DNA of 64,000 nucleotides from an uncultured Lachnospiraceae bacterium (GCA_900317555.1 ONHF01000012.1:1-64000); one strand, 5' to 3'; positions 16,067 to 25,270 are shown, counted from the first letter of the stretch. Program-made: numbers and translations. The notes: a model not told the origin generated them from the letters alone.

Positions 16067-17023
16067 CTAACGGCTCATCAGATACATCAGTGCGTTGTTA
16101 TCTTCCGCAAAAAGCGTCGACGGCCGCAGTATTTTGTACGGAATGGTCCGCGGCGAAAGGCTGCGGCCGCGGCTGAGTCCCTGCACCGCCGTCTGCACAG
16201 TTTCATATCCCATTGTGAATTCATCCGGAAAAATAACGGCGCGCAGCGCCTTCTTCTCAAGAAGATGCAGATTTTTCTCCGATTTCCCGATGCCGTAAAC
16301 TACGGCGCCGTGCAGATTCCGTGAAAGGGACAGTTCACCCGCAATTCCGAGGTTGTTGTCATCGAGTGCCGCGACGATATCCACCCACTGCTGCCGCTGT
16401 ATGACATCCGCGCCCCCGGTATCCGTAAGGGAATTTTTCACCTTATAAAGGATTTTCACGCCGCTTCCGTCCAAAGCGTCCTGAAGGCCGGAGAGAGCCT
16501 GCTGCGCGTCCCCCGCTGATTCTTCTGGCAGCAGAATGCCGAGTGTCTTTCCGGAAAGGCCGGATTCATAATCTGCGCGGATTTCTTCCCCGACGCTGTG
16601 TCCCATCGCATAGTTGTCCGGCGTAACGCTGCAGACGGACGCATCGGAAACTCCGGCAAGAATAACCGGCATTCTGCCCGAAAGAGCCTGCATCAGTTCC
16701 AGCGCAGCGCCGCCTGTCACCGGCTTTGCGATGAGCGCCGCGGCGCCGGAAGAGACTGTATCCTGCACTGTTTTGTCGAAGTCGGAGGCTTTCATCAGAT
16801 TCACATTTTCCGCGACTGAAAGAACAACACTTTCATCCTCTGCGGCTGCCCGCGCGCCGGACAGGAAGCCCCGCCAGGACGCTTCCGACGACTGGTGAAT
16901 CACAACGCCGATCACCTTCTGCGGCTTCTGCCTGCGGTCCAGCACAAGACTGAGGAGCAGAAAAGACAGCACTGCAGCAAGCAGCAGCTCGATGAGCAGA
17001 AATCTTCTTTTTTCAGTTGCCAT
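16067..17023 (-). CDS. Membrane-anchored type I periplasmic-binding protein, sensor partner
   Basis: The 318-residue protein has an uncleaved N-terminal helix (about 7-28, FLLIELLLAAVLSFLLLSLVL) and no lipobox Cys, followed by a substrate-binding fold: IGVVIHQSSEASW, AALIAKPVTGG, MPVILAGVSD, GKTLGILLPEES, AALDDNNLGIAGE. It should sit on the outer face of the membrane. It begins inside the kinase gene (11-base overlap) with GGAAGGAAAG upstream, so kinase and binding protein are translationally coupled. Family knowledge of YesM-type systems with linked binding proteins suggests a three-component sugar sensor. The ligand-contact residues of MglB are not conserved, so the ligand is unknown. Confidence 0.75.
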   Translation of the reverse strand: MATEKRRFLLIELLLAAVLSFLLLSLVLDRRQKPQKVIGVVIHQSSEASWRGFLSGARAAAEDESVVLSVAENVNLMKASDFDKTVQDTVSSGAAALIAKPVTGGAALELMQALSGRMPVILAGVSDASVCSVTPDNYAMGHSVGEEIRADYESGLSGKTLGILLPEESAGDAQQALSGLQDALDGSGVKILYKVKNSLTDTGGADVIQRQQWVDIVAALDDNNLGIAGELSLSRNLHGAVVYGIGKSEKNLHLLEKKALRAVIFPDEFTMGYETVQTAVQGLSRGRSLSPRTIPYKILRPSTLFAEDNNALMYLMSR

Positions 17024-18893
17024 CGCCCTTTCCTTCCAGTTTCTTTCTGTTCTCTTCGGTATACGGAATCTTCGGAAGATGGACGGTAATTTTTGTACCC
17101 TTATCTTCCTCGCTTTCAACGCTGAGTCCGTACTGCTCCCCCATCAGCAGCCGGATGCGGTTATGCACGTTGACGAGGCCGACACCGGAGCCGTGCTTGT
17201 GCACCCGTTCTCCCTTCGTCAAAACAGCTTCAGCCGTTTCCTCCGGCATCCCGAAGCCGTTATCTTCAACGCGCAGGTAGATGCCGTTTTCTTCTGTTCC
17301 GCCGGAGACGATGATTTTGCCGCCGTCGTCAACATCCATGTCGCCGACGCCGTAGTAAATCGCGTTCTCCAGAAGCGGCTGCAGAATCAGCTTCACTGTG
17401 CAGCAGTCCATAATGTCCTCCGGAAGGTTGAATTCGACGAGAAACCGGTCTTTATATCTGGCTTTCTGGATATTCATGTAACTTCTCGCGTGCTGGATTT
17501 CATCGCGGACAGGAATAATCGTCCTGCCTTTGGACAGGCTGATCCGGAAGAGCTTGGCAAGCTCGGAGATCATAAAGACTGCTTCGTCGTTTTTCCCGCC
17601 TTCGATCATCCAGGTAATGGAATCCAGCGTGTTATACAGAAAGTGCGGATTGATCTGGCTCTGCAAAGCGTCAATCTCGCTGATCCGGCGCAGGTTCTGT
17701 TCGTTCACAATCTGCTGCATCAGGCGGTCGATTCTTTCATACGAGGCCTGTATGGAGCGTCCCAGATGTCGGATTTCCATGGAACCGCCGGGCTCTATCC
17801 GCGGTGCGCCGCCCGCTTCATACGCCTTTACGGAATCATTTAATTCCATAATCGGGCGAGATATTCTGCCGGCGACAACACGGTTTACCGCGAGGACAAT
17901 CATGCCGGCCATTAAAAGCAGAATTTCAATGAAAAGCCGGACATTGAGCATGCCGAGCCGGAAAGAGCTGTTCGGAATGACACTGACCATTTTCCAGCCG
18001 GTGTAACTGATCGAATGGATGATCAGGGTCCTTTTCGTGCCGTTTACAGTTTCTTCGAGAATCCCGTCCGGGTGCTTTGCGGCATCGGATGTATCTTCGG
18101 AAAGTAGTCCTTCCATGATCTGTGCCTTTTGGGGATGCGCAATCAGATTTCCGTCGCTGTCACACAGATAGTAGTACTGCCCCTCCAAAGGACCCGAGAG
18201 CTGCTGCATCATCTGCTCGATATCCGAACTCGAAAAATCAAGAAGAAGGACGCCGGTCTCCGGCTCGTCCCCCGTGTTCAGATCAACCGACCGGGAAAGG
18301 CTGATCACCCGCCGGTAGGAGTCCGCGTCAAACAGATTCTGCACATGCGGAAGAGAAAAATGCGGGTTCTCGATTCCCTCAATGGCTGCCTGAAACCACT
18401 CCTGTCTGGTTACATCCGGTTCCATTTTCTGGTTGGCCACGGGCTCAGCCGCAAGCAGGCTCCCGGAGCTGCTGTATACAGCGATCGTTACAATGGACTC
18501 TTTATCCGCCTCGTACAAAAGGCTCAGCTCTTCAAGGAGCCTGCGGCTGCCGATGTCGTTCTCCCGGATCGAGCTGTAATATGCCGCGTCGGAAACATGC
18601 CGCATACCGTTCAGATACTGTTCCAGCGTCTGGCTGCTCTGCGAGAGTGTTTTCTGCGTGGCTTCAATCGCGTTCTGTCTTGCAACACGGACAAAGCGCC
18701 CGTACAGGGTCAGGCCGATGATCAGCATGATCGCGACAAAGATTACCGTGAACGTAATATTGATTGTTGTCCGGATGCTGCGAAGTCTTGTACCCGCGGC
18801 TTTCCGGATCGGATGGAGGCTGCTGCGCAGCGCGAGCAGTTTTCCTTGAAGCCCCTCCGGCTTCTCCCGCCCTTCCGTTTCCTTCGCGCTCAT
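17013..18893 (-). CDS. YesM-type sensor histidine kinase
   Basis: The 626-residue kinase has membrane helices at about 44-66 and 320-342 that bracket an extracellular double-Cache-like domain, then a HAMP linker (about 343-395), and a LytS/YesM kinase module with phospho-acceptor His417 in INPHFLYNTLDS and the ATP-binding sequences LILQPLLENAIYYG and RVEDNGFGMP. Its ATG overlaps the stop of the YesN regulator gene (ATGA), and the next binding-protein gene starts within its end. The group is one operon predicted to sense a sugar outside the cell, pass the signal to YesN and control the neighbouring mgl or lpl transporters. If the regulator is really frameshifted, signalling would be broken. 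Confidence 0.87.
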   Translation of the reverse strand: MSAKETEGREKPEGLQGKLLALRSSLHPIRKAAGTRLRSIRTTINITFTVIFVAIMLIIGLTLYGRFVRVARQNAIEATQKTLSQSSQTLEQYLNGMRHVSDAAYYSSIRENDIGSRRLLEELSLLYEADKESIVTIAVYSSSGSLLAAEPVANQKMEPDVTRQEWFQAAIEGIENPHFSLPHVQNLFDADSYRRVISLSRSVDLNTGDEPETGVLLLDFSSSDIEQMMQQLSGPLEGQYYYLCDSDGNLIAHPQKAQIMEGLLSEDTSDAAKHPDGILEETVNGTKRTLIIHSISYTGWKMVSVIPNSSFRLGMLNVRLFIEILLLMAGMIVLAVNRVVAGRISRPIMELNDSVKAYEAGGAPRIEPGGSMEIRHLGRSIQASYERIDRLMQQIVNEQNLRRISEIDALQSQINPHFLYNTLDSITWMIEGGKNDEAVFMISELAKLFRISLSKGRTIIPVRDEIQHARSYMNIQKARYKDRFLVEFNLPEDIMDCCTVKLILQPLLENAIYYGVGDMDVDDGGKIIVSGGTEENGIYLRVEDNGFGMPEETAEAVLTKGERVHKHGSGVGLVNVHNRIRLLMGEQYGLSVESEEDKGTKITVHLPKIPYTEENRKKLEGKGDGN

Positions 18894-20300
18894 GCCTTCT
18901 GCTCCATATGCTCGCTTCTGTATCTGGATGGAGACTGCCCGAAAGTCCTTTTGAATACATAACTGAAATAATTCGCGTCTTCATATCCGACGCGCCGGCC
19001 GATAATATAGCTTTTCTCCGAAGATTCGAGAAGAAGCCGGGCTGCCTGTTCCATGCGGTATCCTGTCAGGTACTGAACAAAAGACTTTCCCGTCTCTTTC
19101 TTGAACAGAGACGAAAAATACGAATTGGATAACCCGAGCGTCCGGCAGACCAGATCCAGCGAAAGTGCCGGATTGTCATAGTGATCGCGCACATAGTCCT
19201 GCGCGTCCTGCACCAGAGAGCGTCCCTGCGTGCTGCGCGCACTGCTGAGGCTGTTATGGAAGAAAACCGCCTTTTTGATCACGATGTCCCGCAGCTCGCC
19301 TCGGTCCAGCTGCAGCAGTCGGTCGTACTTGTCGTCTCCCGCGCCCGGCTCTCCACTGGTATCAATCTCGTTCATCGCGGCAAAACGGTACATTGCGCCC
19401 AGCAGTTCCATAACCATCGCATGATACTGCTGGATACTCTTGGCGCCCGCGAGAGTCTCGTCAAAATAACTTGTCAGCGAACTTTTGATCTCTTCCGGCG
19501 TCCCTGTATGTATTTCTTTCAGAAGCTTATGAAGTCCGGAGTCTCCGACATCCTGATAGTTTTTCTCTTTCGGCGCAATCTCCATGATGCTGATCGCACG
19601 CCCCGTGCCGTACAGCACCCTGTAGGAAACCGCTTCGCGCGCGCCAGGCCTTCCCGAGCCTTTCCTGCGCTTCCCGCTGCACGGACATGGAAAGAAGGAG
19701 CGGTGACATTCCCTCCGGCACTTCCGAAGCCGAGGTATGGATATCCACGCAGCACAGAACCGGCCCCGTCAGATCAATCTGATAGTCATTTATATATTTG
19801 GGTATATCCGATTTCGAGATTCTGCCGTCAATCAGAGAAGAATAAAAGTTTGCCTGCAGCAGCGGCAGCGATTCCATGTAGTAATTCTGCAGCTTGCGCA
19901 CGTTCTGTTTCTCCGCGCGCTCCTCGTCGAGCGATTTGCGGAGTCTTTTGAAGCTCTCCGTCAGCTCCTGCGCGTTAACCGGCTTCAGCAGATATTCCTC
20001 CACCTCCAGATGCACGGCTTCCTTCGCGTATTCGAACTCGTCAAAACCGGTGCAAAGAAGAATCCGGACCGCCGGATACTCGTGCTTCAAACGTCGCGCC
20101 AGCTCCAGCCCGTCCATGTACGGCATCTTGATATCCGTCATCACGACGTCCGGCTGGCATTCCTCTGCCATTTCCAGCGCGAGCACCCCGTTGCCCGCGT
20201 GCCCGGCGATTGTAAATCCCAGACCCTCCCAGTCAATCTTATCCATAATCACGCGGATCGCTTCTTCTTCGTCATCCACAAGCAGAACACTGTACGCCAT
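18890..20300 (-). pseudogene. YesN-type response regulator, interrupted by a frameshift
   Basis: Two overlapping frames together make one AraC-type response regulator. The first (from ATG 20300, with GGGAGG upstream) encodes a receiver with Asp9/Asp10, phospho-acceptor Asp56 and Lys106, and a helical linker ending in SMSVQREAQERLG. The second continues in another frame with EAVSYRVLYGTGRAISIMEI and ends in a complete AraC DNA-binding domain (ALSLDLVCRTLGLSNSYFSSLFKKETGKSFVQYL). The frame change falls in an alternating CG tract at 19636-19645. Loss of one GC pair, or gain of one base, explains it. It may be a true mutation, a slippage-prone switch or an assembly error. The gene starts the yesN-yesM-binding protein operon. 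Confidence 0.78.
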
Positions 20301-20370
20301 GCCCTCATCCTCCCGGCAAAACATCATACGCCTATTGTACCTTTCCGCCGGATATTAGAAAACCCGAAAA

Positions 20371-20403
20371 ACAAAAAGGAGCTGCGGTCCGTCCGCAGCT
20401 CCT
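20371..20403 (-). terminator. Terminator of the mgl operon
   Basis: On the minus strand AGGAGCTGCGG (20403-20393), a 5-nt loop and CCGCAGCTCCT (20387-20377) followed by TTTTGTTTTT form an 11-bp intrinsic terminator 25 bases after the mglC stop. Confidence 0.85.
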
Positions 20404-20427
20404 GAAATTTCCGACAGAATTGCCGTA

Positions 20428-22080
20428 TTATTTCTTCTGCACGTATTTGAGGCAATCCAGCGTAACCGCTGCCAGAATGATAATACCTTCAAATACGAAC
20501 TGGAGGTTGGTGTCAATACCCAGTATCGTCAGGGAATAGGTCAGGGAGGTAAAGATCAGAACACCGACGACAACGCCCGAAATCTTACCGATACCACCGG
20601 TGAAGGATACACCGCCGACAACGCAGGCTGCGATTGCGTCCATATCCCAGCCCTGGCCGTAAGCCGCGGAACCCGAGCCGACCATTCTCGCGCATTCAAG
20701 CCATGCGCCGAAGCCGTACAGGATACCTGCCATAATGAAGGCTCCCATCGTTACCGCAAAAACAGAAATACCCGAAACCGAAGCCGCCTCCGGATTTCCG
20801 CCGACAGCGTAGAGGTTCTTGCCGAAGGTTGTTTTGTTCCAGATGAACCAGACGATGCAGATCGCCGCAATCGCCCACAGAATGATTGTGGGGAAGCCGT
20901 TGATCTTCGGAATGATCATGCCGGGGATTTCGGACTCAATCGCGCCGAACGAAACGCCCTTTGTCGCGTAAGTAACAAGACCGAAGATGATCAGCATGTT
21001 CGCCATTGTCGAAATAAACGGATGCATCTTGAACTTCGCGGTGAAGAAGCCGGCGATCGATGTAAAGCAGGTCGTAAAGATGATGCACATGATAAGCGCC
21101 AGCAGTACACGAAGCGGCGTCGGCACGCCGGTGAAATCAAAAATATGTCCGAACACGGCACCGGTGTTGATTCCCTTGTGCATGATAATTGTCGCTGTAA
21201 CCATGCCCATGCCGACCATACGGCCGATCGAAAGGTCGGTACCTGTCAGAAGGATCAGTCCCGCAACGCCAAGAGCAAGGAACATGCGGGGCGATGCCTG
21301 CTGCAGAATGTTCAGGATGTTGTTCATCGTGAACAGGGAGGTATGCTTGACGATCGGGGTGATGATTCCCAGCATGATGAAAATCAGGACGATGACAATG
21401 TAAAGTCCGTTCTTTAAAAAGAACTGTTTGACGTTGAAATTGTATTTGTAGTTTTCCCATTTCTGCGCTCTGTTCTGCGCGAACGTAAAGCGGGAAAGCC
21501 GCAGCATATCGATATAATGATAGCGGATCGAAAACGCATCGTGCTGCCGGCTCTTGATATCCTGCAGCTCGCTGTCAAGCCGCATCTTCGCGTCAAAGAG
21601 CTTGTTCTTGTAGACGTAATTTTCGTCCTTGATTTCGGCCTTGTCGGTCAGCTTTGACAGAGCCTCCTGATGCTCCTTCGTGATCTGATTGACAAGTGCC
21701 TGATTCTTCTTCTGCGCCTCGGCCTTTGCTGCCGCACAGCTGTCCTTGACTTTATTGAAGAAGTCCCTGTCGAAGTGTTCCTTGAGGTATGCCTCGCCTT
21801 CGGCAATCAGGCGGTCCACTTCGGGTTTGTTCTTCTTCTCGATCTCCGCCGCCTTGGCGATTGCGGCCTTGTCCTTTTCGATCAGCTTCGGGCGTTCGTC
21901 TTTGGAAATATTCTTGTCTTCGCGGACCAGCTGGATATGATTGCGGCGCGCAATTACTTCATCGGTGCCGGACACGCGAAGAGCGTCAATCTTTTTCTGA
22001 ATCTCATTTATATGGGCCTCAATGGGCTCCAGGAGCTTCTGCTCTTCCTCCGCTGTGAGGATCTTATTTGTATCAGCCAT
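20428..22080 (-). CDS. mglC: Galactose-type ABC permease with long N-terminal coiled coil
   Basis: The C-terminal 330 residues form an MglC/RbsC-type permease of about 8-10 helices, with the family sequences LILLTGTDLSIGRMVGMG, TGVPTPLRVLLAL and SGISVFAVTMGAF. About 185 residues before it are cytoplasmic, highly charged and alpha-helical (KIDALRVSG, KDKAAIAKAAEIEKKNKPEVDRLIAEGEAYLKE broken into heptad-like runs), predicted to form a coiled coil. E. coli MglC is about 336 residues and lacks this extension. The ATG at 22080 has AAGGAG upstream; a GTG at 22089 is possible. It lies 24 bases after mglA and is followed by the operon terminator. The coil could contact the ATPase, a regulator or membrane partners. 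Confidence 0.87.
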   Translation of the reverse strand: MADTNKILTAEEEQKLLEPIEAHINEIQKKIDALRVSGTDEVIARRNHIQLVREDKNISKDERPKLIEKDKAAIAKAAEIEKKNKPEVDRLIAEGEAYLKEHFDRDFFNKVKDSCAAAKAEAQKKNQALVNQITKEHQEALSKLTDKAEIKDENYVYKNKLFDAKMRLDSELQDIKSRQHDAFSIRYHYIDMLRLSRFTFAQNRAQKWENYKYNFNVKQFFLKNGLYIVIVLIFIMLGIITPIVKHTSLFTMNNILNILQQASPRMFLALGVAGLILLTGTDLSIGRMVGMGMVTATIIMHKGINTGAVFGHIFDFTGVPTPLRVLLALIMCIIFTTCFTSIAGFFTAKFKMHPFISTMANMLIIFGLVTYATKGVSFGAIESEIPGMIIPKINGFPTIILWAIAAICIVWFIWNKTTFGKNLYAVGGNPEAASVSGISVFAVTMGAFIMAGILYGFGAWLECARMVGSGSAAYGQGWDMDAIAACVVGGVSFTGGIGKISGVVVGVLIFTSLTYSLTILGIDTNLQFVFEGIIILAAVTLDCLKYVQKK

Positions 22081-22104
22081 TTTACTCACTCTCTCCTTCC
22101 ATCA

Positions 22105-23616
22105 TCAAAGGTACTTCGCGCTAAGACGCAGGAGCTCTTCCTGATTCGTTTCCTTTGTGTTCACAATGCCGGCCAGGTGGCCGTTGCTCATGACGCCGAT
22201 CCGGTTCGTGATGCCGAGAATTTCGGGCATTTCCGACGATACGACGATAATAGTTTTGCCCCTTTTGGCCATCGCAATAATCAGCTCGTATATCTCGTAT
22301 TTCGCTCCGACATCAATGCCTCTCGTCGGATCGTCCATCATGAAGATTTTCGGATCCCGTTCGAGCCATTTGCCGAAAATGACCTTCTGCTGATTGCCGC
22401 CGGAGAGTGAGGAAATCAGATCGTCCGGGCCCATGCACTTGGTGTGCATGATTTTGATTTCATCCGCGGTCGCGCGGACCATTTTCTGTTCCGAAAGCGC
22501 GATGCCGGATTTGTAATGGTTCATGTTGGCAATCGTCGTATTGAAGGTCAGATCGCCCTTGAGGAAAAGGCCATTTGCCTTGCGTTCCTCCGTGATCATT
22601 GCAAAGCCGTGTTCCATGGCTTCCTTCGCGCTGCCGAAGTTCATGAGTTTCCCGTCGTAGTAAACACGGCCGGCAGCTCTTGTCCGGACGCCGAAGATGG
22701 TCTCCAGAAGTTCCGTACGGCCGGCGCCGACAAGGCCGTACAGGCCGAAGATTTCGCCTTTTCTAACGTCAAAACTGATATCCTGCAGATGCGGCGCAAA
22801 CTTTGTAGAAAGATGCTGCACCGAGAAAATGACATCGCCGGGTGTATTGTCGACAACGGGGAATCTGTTTTCCAGAGAGCGTCCGACCATGGCGGCGATC
22901 AGCTCGTTCATGTTCGTGTCTTTCGTGCTCTTTGTCATGACAAGACTGCCGTCACGAAGAACCGAGACTTCATCACAGATTTCAAAGATTTCATCCATCT
23001 TGTGCGAGATATAAATCAGTGAAATACCCTGCGCTTTCAGCTTTCGCATCATATTGAAGAGCTTGCGCACTTCCGGAACGGTCAGTGAGGAGGTCGGTTC
23101 GTCGAGAACGATGATCTTCGAATTGTAGGAGATCGCCTTCGCAATTTCGCACATCTGCCGCTGGGAGACGGACATGTTCCTCATGGGCTGTGTCAGGTTG
23201 ACAATCATGCCGAGCTTGCGGAACAGATCCGCCGCTTCCTTTTTCATCCGCATCTCATCGATTACGCCAAGAGAATTGACCGGATATCTGCCGAGGAAAA
23301 GGTTGTCGACGACGCTTCGCTCAAGGCACTGGTTCAGTTCCTGATGAACCATGGCAATCCCGTTCTCAAGCGCGTCCTTGGGCCCTGAAAAGCTGACTTC
23401 CTTTCCATCCAGATAGATATGGCCTTCATCTTTCTGATAAGTACCGAACAGGCACTTCATCATGGTTGACTTTCCGGCGCCGTTCTCTCCCATAAGGCCC
23501 ATGATGGTTCCTTCCTTCACATCCATGTTGATGTGATCCAGAACCCTGTTACGGCCGAAGGATTTGCACATGCCGCGAATCGATAAGACAATTTTATCTT
23601 TCTTATCTTCTGCCAT
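22105..23616 (-). CDS. mglA: Galactose-type ABC transporter ATP-binding protein
   Basis: The 503-residue cytoplasmic ATPase carries two ABC modules, as usual for MglA/RbsA. The first (about 8-245) has Walker A GENGAGKST, signature MSVSQRQ and Walker B IIVLDEP. The second (about 260-500) has the customary degenerate Walker A GLVGAGRTE and signature LSGGNQQKV with MMDDPTRGID. It powers uptake through MglC from the permuted MglB receptor. The gene lies 113 bases after mglB across a strong hairpin that probably lowers its expression relative to mglB. Confidence 0.94.
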   Translation of the reverse strand: MAEDKKDKIVLSIRGMCKSFGRNRVLDHINMDVKEGTIMGLMGENGAGKSTMMKCLFGTYQKDEGHIYLDGKEVSFSGPKDALENGIAMVHQELNQCLERSVVDNLFLGRYPVNSLGVIDEMRMKKEAADLFRKLGMIVNLTQPMRNMSVSQRQMCEIAKAISYNSKIIVLDEPTSSLTVPEVRKLFNMMRKLKAQGISLIYISHKMDEIFEICDEVSVLRDGSLVMTKSTKDTNMNELIAAMVGRSLENRFPVVDNTPGDVIFSVQHLSTKFAPHLQDISFDVRKGEIFGLYGLVGAGRTELLETIFGVRTRAAGRVYYDGKLMNFGSAKEAMEHGFAMITEERKANGLFLKGDLTFNTTIANMNHYKSGIALSEQKMVRATADEIKIMHTKCMGPDDLISSLSGGNQQKVIFGKWLERDPKIFMMDDPTRGIDVGAKYEIYELIIAMAKRGKTIIVVSSEMPEILGITNRIGVMSNGHLAGIVNTKETNQEELLRLSAKYL

Positions 23617-23647
23617 TTTCTTACCTCTGCATTTTCACTTTAAAAGA

Positions 23648-23680
23648 GGGATTGTCAGGAAGAGACCTTCCTGACAACCC
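23648..23680 (-). terminator. Attenuating hairpin between mglB and mglA
   Basis: TTGTCAGGAAG (23652-23662) and CTTCCTGACAA (23667-23677) form a perfect 11-bp stem with a 4-nt loop and flanking GGG/CCC. On the minus strand it is followed by TCTTTT. Such a hairpin after a binding-protein gene usually causes partial termination or 3'-end protection and gives excess receptor. Confidence 0.7.
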
Positions 23681-23729
23681 CTCCTTTCGTTTCTGAATTA
23701 CCAGATTGACTTACTCCCCGCCATGCGGA

Positions 23730-25061
23730 TTACTGATTCAGCAGGGATGTGTAAGCTGCCGCGTTATCTGTCTTAACCATGTTGATCGCGAATGCGTCAT
23801 ACTGGCTCGGATTTCCAAGGCGGTTCGTGATGTTGGACTCTGTCTGGCCGTCGCCGCCGATGTAGTCTACATCGAGGTTGAGAAGGTCATCATAGTTCTG
23901 CAGCAGAGGCTGATATGTAGCGCTCAGGAAGTTATCCGCCGCGTTGTAGATATCAAGCCATACCTTCTTGGTCGGGTGCTTGGAAGCATCCAGCTGGTTG
24001 GAAACCGGAGCGTAAGTCTTGGTAGCATCCGTGAAGTCCTGATAGTTGTCTGCTGTAACTGCTACGTTCAAAGCATAGTAGGAACGCGCGTCAGCATCAT
24101 ATCTGTAAACATCGTCTGTAAGTACGTTTCCAGCCTCATCTGCTGTGCCGATACCTGTATCAATATCAACACCGTCAAGAGCATTGCGCAGTGTGCGGAG
24201 TGTCAGATAAGCCTGTACGTCCGCATGCTGGGAAATAGTTCCGCCGTAGCCGTCCGCGATTGCCGCAACCGCGTCGCTGTTTGCGTCATAACCAAACGTA
24301 GGAACCTTCTTATCCTTGCTCCATGCGTTGAACATCGACATGCCCATACCATCGTTGTTGGAAACAACGATATCGATCTGATCGCCGAACGAAGAAGACC
24401 ATGTTCCGATCGCGTTACCTGCTGTAGCTGCATCCCATGTAGCGCCTGCAGAGTTCTTCATTTCCTGAGAAGCCAGCTCTCGAACCTTGAAGGTCTTGTC
24501 GCCGACTTTGAGTTCCGCATCCTGAACATCGGTTGCAGTTCCATCTACGTTTGTGCCTACCGGCTGAGAATCAATCGCGCCATCCTTCTCGACAGCGGTT
24601 CCAAGAGCCTTGCGGACGCCTCTTGTACGTGCGATCGAATCGTTATGTCCGATATCGCCGATTGCAAGTACGTATCCGATAATGCCGTCACCGTTTCGAT
24701 CGATTGTATCCGCGTTTGCCTGGATATAGTCGGCAACCATCTGGCCCTGCAGCTCGGCACCCTGATTTGCGTCGAATCCTACATAGTAGGTGTTCGCGTT
24801 GTAGTTCAGAGCATCCTTGTCAAGCTCGCCTGTGGAGCTGTTGGAAGGCTGACGGTTGAACCATGTAAGAGGCTTGTCCTTGTTGGCTACATCGCCGGAA
24901 GGAGCCGCTGCCTCTGCCTGTGTGGAAGCCGATGCAGCTTCGGTTGCCGCGGTATCAGCCTTCGTCGATGCTGCGGGAGCGCTCGAATTGGAACCGCAGC
25001 CTGCAGCGCCAAGGCCGAGAACTACTGCGGTTGCAATCGATAACATACCTTTTTTGTTCAT
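23730..25061 (-). CDS. mglB: Galactose-type binding lipoprotein with circularly permuted fold
   Basis: The 443-residue receptor has a lipoprotein signal (GLGAAGC, Cys22), a 40-residue Ala/Ser/Thr-rich linker and then a type I sugar-binding domain in permuted order. It begins at LTWFNRQPS (equivalent to E. coli FFNKEPS, Asn91) and runs through GDIGHND (His139, Asp141), Arg145, calcium-loop-like DRNGDGIIG, TWDAATAG (Trp209), VSNNDGM and FGYDANSD (Asp259). It then ends with the segment that normally starts MglB: KVWLDIYNAADNFLS (Asp376, Phe378) to DAFAINMVKTDNAA. All sugar-contacting residues of E. coli MglB have an equivalent. It is the first gene of the mgl operon. The ATG at 25061 has GGGTGG upstream. 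Confidence 0.85.
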   Translation of the reverse strand: MNKKGMLSIATAVVLGLGAAGCGSNSSAPAASTKADTAATEAASASTQAEAAAPSGDVANKDKPLTWFNRQPSNSSTGELDKDALNYNANTYYVGFDANQGAELQGQMVADYIQANADTIDRNGDGIIGYVLAIGDIGHNDSIARTRGVRKALGTAVEKDGAIDSQPVGTNVDGTATDVQDAELKVGDKTFKVRELASQEMKNSAGATWDAATAGNAIGTWSSSFGDQIDIVVSNNDGMGMSMFNAWSKDKKVPTFGYDANSDAVAAIADGYGGTISQHADVQAYLTLRTLRNALDGVDIDTGIGTADEAGNVLTDDVYRYDADARSYYALNVAVTADNYQDFTDATKTYAPVSNQLDASKHPTKKVWLDIYNAADNFLSATYQPLLQNYDDLLNLDVDYIGGDGQTESNITNRLGNPSQYDAFAINMVKTDNAAAYTSLLNQ

Positions 25062-25270
25062 AATAAGTAACCACCCTTCTATCATTTTCGGAAGCCCCGT
25101 TGCTTCCCTTCGTGATAGCTACATTGTACGTTGCTTCTCTTTATAGAAATATAGATAATTTTAGGGTGTTCATTGAATTTTTTATGCTTTTTGCACGTAT
25201 GATGAGGAATTAGAAGTGCTTATTCATACGAAATGACGATAATTTGTCGGATGCGTGCAATTTTACGCTG

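Noticed and set aside
16045-17023. Possible circular permutation in the two sensing-operon binding proteins
   Set aside because: Both start with the normal first strand (IGVVVY, IGVVIH) and continue in the canonical order.
18122-18962. Plus-strand open frame across the YesM kinase gene
   Set aside because: It has no domain and overlaps a complete kinase with all expected motifs.
23706-25043. A 445-residue plus-strand open frame opposite mglB
   Set aside because: It is Cys/Val/Ile-rich with no signal or domain. The minus-strand frame has a lipobox and all galactose-binding residues.
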